Shown piece by piece: positions 8,438 through 13,162 of a stretch of DNA of 13,162 bases. Under the pieces are notes generated by a model. That model made no database searches, was not told the origin of the DNA, and worked only from the letters and a program-made list of their open reading frames with translations. Origin of the DNA: an uncultured Paenibacillaceae bacterium (GTDB lineage: Bacteria > Bacillota > Bacilli > Paenibacillales > CALAME01); the NCBI GenBank assembly GCA_937983035.1, contig CALKAN010000078.1, forward strand, positions 1 through 13,162, written 5' to 3'. Position numbers and translations under genes: made by a program. The first letter of the stretch is position 1, and every line of letters starts with the position of its first letter.

Positions 8438-10447
8438 ATGAAACGGTTAAAACAGTTGCTGTCGATTGCTGTTTTTATGACCATGGCGGGAGCGATTGCA
8501 TTTGGAATTTTATTATTGTATCTTCGCGCACAAGCTCTGCCTGCATCCAATTTTCCCCAAACGACCTATATTTATGATCGTCAAGGCGAACTGATCGATT
8601 CATTCGACGGCGGCCAAAATAAAGAACTCGTGATGCTGGACGAAATATCGCCGCATGTCATTCATGCCGTGCTTTCGATTGAAGATCATCGTTTTTATCG
8701 GCATTTCGGCATCGATCCCATCGGGATCGCCCGTGCGGTCTGGGTTGATTTGAAACATATGGCCATGGTGCAAGGCGCCAGCACGATCACGCAGCAATTA
8801 GCCAGAAATATGTACTTGACACATGATAAAAATTGGGATCGAAAAATAAAAGAAGCGATTTATGCGCTGCAATTGGAGATGCAATTCACAAAAGATGAAA
8901 TTTTAGAGAAGTATTTAAATTCGATCTATTTCGGACACGGCACGTACGGAATCGAAGCTGCGGCCCAATTGTTTTTTGGGAAGAGCGCAAAAGATTTAAC
9001 CCTGGCGGAAAGCGCAATGATCACAGGAGTTCCGAAAGGCCCTCGCTATTACTCCCCTTACTGGGATTTTGACAATGCGAAAGCGAGGCAAAAATTAATT
9101 TTGCAAACGATGGTCAATCGGGGTTACATTACCCAAGAAGAAGCGGACGAGGCTTATAAAGAAAAACTGGAAATATTGCCTTTGGATCGTGATCACGAAT
9201 TGTTCGCGCCTTATTTTCGCGATTATGTCGTGCGGCAAGCTTCCAAACTCCTTCATTTAGAGGAAGAGTTTTTTGAAAACGGCGGCTATCACATTTACAC
9301 TACGCTGGACAGCCGAGCACAGAAAATTGCAGAAGAAGTCATTGAAAAACATTTGGGCGACACCGAACTGCAAGCAGCCCTGATCTCGATTGATCCGCGC
9401 AACGGTCATATCAAAGCGATGGTCGGCGGCGTCAATTATCAAGAAAATCAATTTAACCGGGTGTTTTCCACTTCACGACAGCCAGGGTCTTCGTTTAAGC
9501 CGATCGTTTATCTGGCCGGCTTAAGCAATCGGGTGTTGACGCCGGTCACCCGCTATGTCAGCGAGCCGACTGCATTTACTTACGATGAAGGCCGTCAAAC
9601 TTATATGCCGAGCAATTTCGGAAATAAATATCCGAACAAAGAAATCGATATGCGGGAAGCGATATCTCAATCGGATAATATTTATGCCGTTCATTCGATC
9701 ATGGAAGTCGGCGCAGAAGAAGTGATTCATACTGCGCGCAAACTCGGAATCAGCAGCGACATGAAACCTGTTCCGTCTTTGGCTCTCGGAACTTTCCCGG
9801 TCAGCCCATATGAAATGGCGGCAGCCTTCGGGGCATTGGCCAATTTAGGCACCGCCATGAAGCCGATCGCCATCACATCCATCGAAGACAGCTTCGGAAA
9901 CGTTTTGTACGAAGCGAAACCGGAAAGGCGCGAAGCTGCAGATCCAGCCGCAGCATATGTGCTTACGAAACTGCTTGAGAGCGTCTTTGATCCCGGCGGA
10001 ACCGGATACCGCGTCTCTCATATATTGAAAAGGCCGGTCGCCGCCAAAACGGGAACGACGAATACAGACGCCTGGATGGTAGGCTATACGCCGGAGTTGT
10101 CCACTGCGGTATGGGTTGGTTATGACCAAAGCAGAACGATCAGTTCAGTGGAAGCTTATAAAGCATCGCCGATCTTTGCAGAGTTTATGGAAAGGACATT
10201 GGAGGCTGTGCCGCCTAAACTTTTCCCTGTGCCTGAAGGCGTAGTCCATGCTTATATTGACCCGGCAAGCGGCAAACTTGCCTCCGCAGCGTGCGGAGAA
10301 GCGCGCGTAGAATCATTTATTGCCGGAACCGAGCCGGATGAATTTTGCACGGATGAGGAAACAGCAGAAAATCCGCCGATGGATGCTGAGCAGGAAGAAC
10401 AGCGGCGCGGATGGTGGCAAGATTTCAAACGTTGGTGGACAGGTTAA
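8438..10447 (+). CDS. pbpG: Class A penicillin-binding protein, PbpG/YwhE-like (PBP2d)
   Basis: This is a bifunctional peptidoglycan glycosyltransferase and DD-transpeptidase anchored in the membrane with its domains outside. The 669-residue protein has one N-terminal membrane segment (about 7-28). The GT51 domain carries catalytic Glu82 in EDHRFYRHFG, GASTITQQLARN at 113-124 and KIKEA. The transpeptidase has Ser351-x-x-Lys354 (PGSSFKP), Ser412-x-Asn414 (SDN) and KTG at 537-539. An acidic then Trp-rich tail (DAEQEEQRRGWWQDFKRWW) ends it. ATG 8438 is preferred over the in-frame TTG at 8414 because AAAGGG lies 8 bases upstream. The B. subtilis counterpart beside speE-speB is the forespore-expressed PBP2d. 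I infer a sporulation role from that position, but no clear sigma-F promoter was found. All catalytic residues are intact. Confidence 0.93.
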   Translation: MKRLKQLLSIAVFMTMAGAIAFGILLLYLRAQALPASNFPQTTYIYDRQGELIDSFDGGQNKELVMLDEISPHVIHAVLSIEDHRFYRHFGIDPIGIARAVWVDLKHMAMVQGASTITQQLARNMYLTHDKNWDRKIKEAIYALQLEMQFTKDEILEKYLNSIYFGHGTYGIEAAAQLFFGKSAKDLTLAESAMITGVPKGPRYYSPYWDFDNAKARQKLILQTMVNRGYITQEEADEAYKEKLEILPLDRDHELFAPYFRDYVVRQASKLLHLEEEFFENGGYHIYTTLDSRAQKIAEEVIEKHLGDTELQAALISIDPRNGHIKAMVGGVNYQENQFNRVFSTSRQPGSSFKPIVYLAGLSNRVLTPVTRYVSEPTAFTYDEGRQTYMPSNFGNKYPNKEIDMREAISQSDNIYAVHSIMEVGAEEVIHTARKLGISSDMKPVPSLALGTFPVSPYEMAAAFGALANLGTAMKPIAITSIEDSFGNVLYEAKPERREAADPAAAYVLTKLLESVFDPGGTGYRVSHILKRPVAAKTGTTNTDAWMVGYTPELSTAVWVGYDQSRTISSVEAYKASPIFAEFMERTLEAVPPKLFPVPEGVVHAYIDPASGKLASAACGEARVESFIAGTEPDEFCTDEETAENPPMDAEQEEQRRGWWQDFKRWWTG

Positions 10448-10821
10448 GGGGCAAGGCGTCTTTTCGCAGAAAATAAAACATGCAAGCAGCCTGTGAACGC
10501 TGTCCCCATTCATCAGGACAATGAATCGGCAGCAGCCATGAAGACTTTGCTCCATTTTCATTCATTAGCCGGTTGAAACCTTCCTTTTTTCGTCATTGCG
10601 GGCGTTATCCCCAATCGTCAGGACCATCACTGTGGAAAGACAGTGATCGACCGAATGAACATGATTCGCTGCAAATTAACTAGACCATCTTTCACTTTTA
10701 AAAAAAAGCATTCAATTTGCAAATCAAACAGCATTCAACTTTCAAATCAAACAGTATCGAATCAAACAGCATCAAATCAAACAACATTCAATGTGCAAAC
10801 AAAACAGCATCACTCTATAAA
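10448..10821. other. Gene-free gap after pbpG with hairpins and A/C-rich direct repeats
   Basis: No coding sequence is credible here. Seen directly: an 8-bp hairpin ATCACTGT/ACAGTGAT (10626-10633 with 10640-10647, loop GGAAAG) without a T-run; a smaller one ATTCAT/ATGAAT near 10508-10528; and an A/C-rich stretch from about 10720 to 10812. That stretch repeats AATCAAACA at 10722, 10745, 10760 and 10775 (offsets 23, 15 and 15), followed by related ACAAAACAGCATC. Reading toward the terminator, this would be a largely G-free, unstructured RNA tail of the pbpG transcript. Confidence 0.6.
10722..10783 (+). repeat. A/C-rich imperfect direct repeats
   Basis: Four copies of AATCAAACA (10722-10730, 10745-10753, 10760-10768, 10775-10783) lie in a longer unit that usually continues GCATC or GCATTC. 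Two neighbouring offsets are exactly 15. The stretch leads into the stem that begins at 10822. Confidence 0.7.
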
Positions 10822-10853
10822 TAAAACAGCAGGCCAAACGGCCTGCTGTTTTA
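10822..10853. terminator. Bidirectional intrinsic terminator between pbpG and ywhD
   Basis: A perfect 14-bp stem, TAAAACAGCAGGCC (10822-10835) with GGCCTGCTGTTTTA (10840-10853), encloses an AAAC loop. The plus-strand transcript ends in TTTTA and the minus-strand one in TTTTATTTATAG. It can therefore end both pbpG and the convergent ywhD, though it is several hundred bases from either stop codon. Confidence 0.88.
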
Positions 10854-11005
10854 TGTCCTAGTATATTGTGCGAATATACTTGTTCTCTATTTTATCCAAA
10901 AAATAATTTTGTCACAACCGTTGACACATATTCGTAATAATTGATGCATGCATGTCCCTTCATTAATCAACCATTCATTGTCAAATATTTCCGCAATTCC
11001 TCATG

Positions 11006-11132
11006 ATCTGCAAATCGTTTCTTTCTCTATCTCTTAATCTGCGAATCGTTTCTTTCTCTATTCCCGATCTTTTCAGTTTGCGTCAATTTCAAGTTTTGCA
11101 TCAAATTCAAGTTTTGCATCAAAAAGTTTGCA
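11006..11132. repeat. Two adjacent tandem repeats 3' of ywhD
   Basis: First repeat: a 25-base unit beginning ATCTGCAAATCG and ending TTTCTCTAT occurs at 11006-11030 and again at 11037-11061 with one difference (period 31). Second repeat: an 18-base unit TCAAATTCAAGTTTTGCA occurs at 11083-11100 and 11101-11118 with one difference, followed by a shortened 14-base copy at 11119-11132. Both lie in the 3' region of the ywhD transcript, between its stop codon and the shared terminator. The remaining gap (10854-11005) shows nothing else. Confidence 0.8.
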
Positions 11133-11167
11133 TCCACTCATTCTTTTCAAGCATGCTCAAGATTTCT

Positions 11168-11668
11168 TTATGCCAATTTTTCTTTTAATTCATCAGGGGA
11201 ACGTTCCCACAATTCCGGTTGTTCTTGCAGCAGCTTGCGCAATGCCGATTTTTCCGTTTCATTCAAACCTTCCAATATATAATGCCCTTTTAAGGCCTTA
11301 TCCATTTTGTTCACATGGTCTGCTAATATTTTCCAACCTTTGCGCGCTTCGGTGTCAATAAGCATTTCACATGCTGCAACGCCGGCAAAGTACTTTTCAT
11401 CGTTTTCGTTTCGGTCAACCGCAACCCATACTACCCAACATTTTCTTCCGTTAGGCACTTCATCTTTATTCGTCGTAAATCGAATCCGTCTTTCTACTTT
11501 GCTTCTTGCATGAATGGCTGCCATATCTATATAAGCTTCATCCCCATCGATAATGACGCTGGATAAGTTGCTGAGATCGATCATGCCGGCACCGAATCCG
11601 CCGTGATGCCGTCTTCCGCTGACTACGTTCAAAGACAAATCACGTTTTCCTTTCTTGCCAGTGTCCAT
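11168..11668 (-). CDS. ywhD: YwhD family protein of unknown function
   Basis: The function is unknown; the family is confined mainly to Bacillales. The 166-residue protein is close to the length of B. subtilis YwhD. It shares the GGFGAG glycine motif near residues 23-28, the AAIHARSKVERRIRF segment, DEVPNGRKCWVVWV, ACEMLIDTEARKGWK, HVNKMDKALKGH and the C-terminal LWERSPDELKEKL. No signal peptide or membrane helix is seen, so it should be cytosolic. ATG 11666-11668 is preceded by AAAGGGG at 8 bases. It is transcribed alone from its own promoter and converges on pbpG, as ywhD neighbours ywhE in B. subtilis. Confidence 0.92.
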   Translation of the reverse strand: MDTGKKGKRDLSLNVVSGRRHHGGFGAGMIDLSNLSSVIIDGDEAYIDMAAIHARSKVERRIRFTTNKDEVPNGRKCWVVWVAVDRNENDEKYFAGVAACEMLIDTEARKGWKILADHVNKMDKALKGHYILEGLNETEKSALRKLLQEQPELWERSPDELKEKLA

Positions 11669-11710
11669 ACTCTACACCCCTTTAAAGTAACCATGTCAGT
11701 CCTTTCTTTA

Positions 11711-11739
11711 AGCATACCGGATTTTCAAACAAGTAGCAA
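11711..11739 (-). promoter_or_regulatory. ywhD sigma-A promoter
   Basis: On the minus strand TTGCTA (11734-11739) is separated by exactly 17 bases from TATGCT (11711-11716). The start site should fall near 11704, giving a leader of about 36 bases that includes the strong ribosome-binding site. Confidence 0.6.
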
Positions 11740-11859
11740 TCATGCGAAAAACTAGGACCGTTTGCGAACATGCAGCATTGCTTCAAACCTAAATGTAAAA
11801 CAACAAGCGGATTTTGATGCTGTGAAATTTATGAACGTAAATATGTCTGGAAAATATTA

Positions 11860-11900
11860 AGGTCATTAGCGATAACGAGAAGATCATTAACGATAACGAG
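11860..11900. repeat. 20-base direct duplication
   Basis: AGGTCATTAGCGATAACGAG (11860-11879) and AGATCATTAACGATAACGAG (11881-11900) differ at two positions and are separated by one base. They abut the start of the six-unit array. Confidence 0.8.
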
Positions 11901-11904
11901 CTCA

Positions 11905-12191
11905 CTGAGCTTTGGGGATATTGCATGCAATGGGATATAAACAAAAATTCAGACTGAGCTTCAGGGATATTAGATGCAAACAACCAAGAAACACTCATGC
12001 TGAGCTTAGGGGATCATGGACGCAAATGACCAAAAAACACTCACGCTGAGCTTAGGGGATAGAGGGCGCTAAATGCCCGCGACACATTCAATCTGAGCTT
12101 CGGGGATATCGAGCATAAATGACCGAAACAATAATCGTCACACTGAGCCTTTGGGATGCCTTAGCGTTGCTGCACGCAATGGACAAAACAG
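11905..12191. repeat. Six-unit degenerate tandem array, unit about 47 bp
   Basis: A core reading CTGAGCTTnGGGGATA starts at 11905, 11954, 12000, 12046, 12093 and 12143 (offsets 49, 46, 46, 47, 50). The intervening parts are also related: units 2 and 3 share GCAAAnnACCAA-AAACACTCA. Several units carry a small complementary pair around a GCAAAT- or GCTAAAT-like loop, clearest as GGGC/GCCC in unit 4 (12064-12078). The spacers resemble each other, so this is a diverged minisatellite or REP-like array and not a CRISPR. Its function is unknown. Confidence 0.85.
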
Positions 12192-12205
12192 AACGACGCC
12201 GATCC

Positions 12206-12309
12206 CGGACCGTTTAACATGAACGAATCTTCAGATTTATGTCGTCAGGTCCGCATCCAATGGTTCCCGAAACAGGTTTAACATGAACGAATCTTCAGAT
12301 TTGTGCCTG
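12206..12309. repeat. Two tandem hairpin elements with identical 27-base core
   Basis: A 27-base sequence (beginning GTTTAACATGAACG and ending CTTCAGATTT) is identical at 12212-12238 and 12276-12302, period 64. Copy 1 is enclosed by CGGACC (12206-12211) and GGTCCG (12248-12253), with ACAT/ATGT inside. Copy 2 is enclosed by CAGG (12273-12276) and CCTG (12306-12309), with ACA/TGT inside. The core itself contains AATC-TTCA-GATT, a tetraloop hairpin. The outer stems differ in sequence yet both pair. The element ends about 95 bases upstream of the M1 gene. Confidence 0.8.
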
Positions 12310-12403
12310 GACAAGTAAAGCAGCCGATTCATTTTCATGTCTAAACGCATTGAGACAAGCATATAGATGAAGCAGATGATGACGATGAGGTGAATATAGG
12401 AAA

Positions 12404-13111
12404 ATGAATCGGATTCGTAATCGCTATTTATTGCTTGTCATTGTTGCTGCTATTGGCATATATTCATTAACCGAATATTTCAATGCGCCGCTGATCGGCA
12501 CAAAAACGTCTCCCGCAGCTGGCAGCGCCAAATTTACTCCTGCTGCTTTTTCACCGGTTTGGGAACCGATTGAACTTTCGAATGACGGCCAAGATTACAG
12601 ACAGAGCGAACACGTCGTCTCCTACCGAATTCAAGTTCAATTGAACGAAGCGGAACATCGTTTAACCGGCCGCCAATGGATCACATGGCGTAATCCCGGG
12701 AATCAAGAAGTAAAAGAAGTATACGTCCATCTTTATCCGAACGCATTTCGCACGAAAGAAACAACCTTTATGCAAGAGTCCGGCGGTAAACTGAGACAAG
12801 ATGAGATGAAAGAAAACAGCTTTGGTCAAATGCAGCTGCTTTCCATAAGCGCGGCTGACGGTAAAAAACTGGCTGCTGCAGAGTATGTAAGACCGGATGA
12901 CGGCAACGAACACGATTACACGTTGATGAAAATCGAGTTGGCTGAGCCGGTAATGCCGGGGGAGCAATTAAAACTGCACATGGAGTTTCAAGTAGACATG
13001 CCTTATGTATTTGCCCGAATGGGTTATGCGGATGACTTTATCATGGCTGGACAATGGTTTCCAAAACTGGCTGCTTATGAAACAGCTGGAACGAGAGGGC
13101 GCGAAAAAGAT
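12404..13111 (+). CDS. M1 family metallopeptidase, 3' end missing
   Basis: The visible 236 residues are the N-terminal part of an aminopeptidase-N-like (M1, gluzincin) protein. An N-terminal hydrophobic segment (about 8-21, LLLVIVAAIGIYSL) should act as a membrane anchor or uncleaved signal. Then comes a beta-rich M1 N-terminal domain with YRIQVQLNEAEHRLTGRQWITWRN, the VYVHLYPNAF motif, PGEQLKLHMEFQVDMP, and FIMAGQWFPKLAAYE. The GQWFPK segment is typical of the Bacillales membrane M1 group. The zinc motifs (GAMEN-like and HExxH) would lie beyond the cut. ATG 12404 is preceded by GAGGTG at 11 bases. Real sequence stops at 13111; the open frame beyond that is adapter. The assignment rests on N-terminal similarity only, so it is less certain than the others. 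Confidence 0.75.
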
Positions 13112-13162
13112 AGATCGGAAGAGCACACGTCTGAACTCCAGTCACAACGCTTAATCTCGTAT
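13112..13162 (+). other. Illumina TruSeq adapter contamination with index
   Basis: From 13112 the sequence is AGATCGGAAGAGC and continues exactly as the TruSeq read-1 adapter to 13145 (34 bases). An 8-base index AACGCTTA (13146-13153) and ATCTCGTAT (13154-13162), the start of the P7 tail, follow. The order adapter-index-P7 is as in the library design. In the M1 frame it translates to the well-known artefact peptide RSEEHTSELQS. It is not part of the genome. Confidence 0.99.

Larger units (their letters stand above)
11740..12403. other. Repeat-rich intergenic region between ywhD and the M1 peptidase gene
   Basis: About 660 bases separate the ywhD promoter from the next gene start, with no credible coding sequence. 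From left to right it holds a 20-base direct duplication, a six-unit degenerate array, two tandem hairpin elements with an identical core, and then about 95 bases of ordinary leader ending in GAGGTG (ribosome-binding site). The repeats are listed separately. No clear sigma-A promoter for the M1 gene was found. Confidence 0.7.

Noticed and set aside
11789..11998. 69-codon minus-strand frame upstream of ywhD
   Set aside because: It runs through the repeats and has no ribosome-binding site or protein-like similarity.
11905..12191. CRISPR array
   Set aside because: Repeat spacing is CRISPR-like, but the cores are short (16 bases) and imperfect, the linkers resemble one another, and no cas gene is near.
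13112..13162. Continuation of the M1 peptidase coding sequence
   Set aside because: The frame is open only because the adapter happens to be readable; the sequence is synthetic.

Overview
The window is chromosomal DNA from a Gram-positive endospore-forming bacterium of the order Bacillales, most likely Paenibacillaceae. The gene set and order (pyrG, rpoE delta, argS, ywiB, speB, speE, a pbpG-like class A PBP, ywhD) match the Bacillus subtilis pyrG-rpoE / argS-ywiB / speB-speE-ywhE-ywhD neighbourhood. The inserted S8 protease and the M1-type membrane peptidase, and the protein sequences, look Paenibacillus-like. Genus and species cannot be fixed from the sequence alone. No mobile element, phage, CRISPR-cas locus, tRNA or rRNA was seen.

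Layout. Bases 1-136 are a short non-coding edge downstream of pyrG. pyrG (CTP synthase) and rpoE (RNA polymerase delta) lie on the minus strand at 137-2454. Between them is a clear pyrG promoter whose transcript starts with GGGC and runs into an intrinsic terminator before the gene. This is the architecture of CTP-sensing control by reiterative G addition. Diverging from rpoE is a leaderless S8 subtilisin-like protease (about 2681-3808, plus strand), which meets argS tail to tail. argS and ywiB (DUF1934) form a minus-strand pair (3810-6117). speE and speB form a minus-strand polyamine operon (8072 down to 6417) with a good sigma-A promoter and a terminator, but speB is broken by a deletion of about 20 codons plus a frameshift. 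The plus-strand class A penicillin-binding protein (8438-10447) diverges from speE. ywhD (11168-11668, minus) converges on it across a bidirectional terminator. A 3'-truncated M1-family metallopeptidase gene (12404-13111) closes the window.

Non-coding stretches are unusually repeat-rich on the right side. There are A/C-rich direct repeats before the bidirectional terminator and two T/C-rich tandem repeats 3' of ywhD. Between ywhD and the M1 gene lie a 20-bp duplication, a six-unit degenerate array of about 47 bp, and two tandem hairpins that share an identical 27-bp core but have different, still complementary outer stems. These last two are the best candidates for something undescribed.

The final 51 bases (13112-13162) are not biological. 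They are an Illumina TruSeq read-through adapter with an 8-base index, so the contig end is an artefact. This also means the speB lesion should be checked against reads before it is believed.
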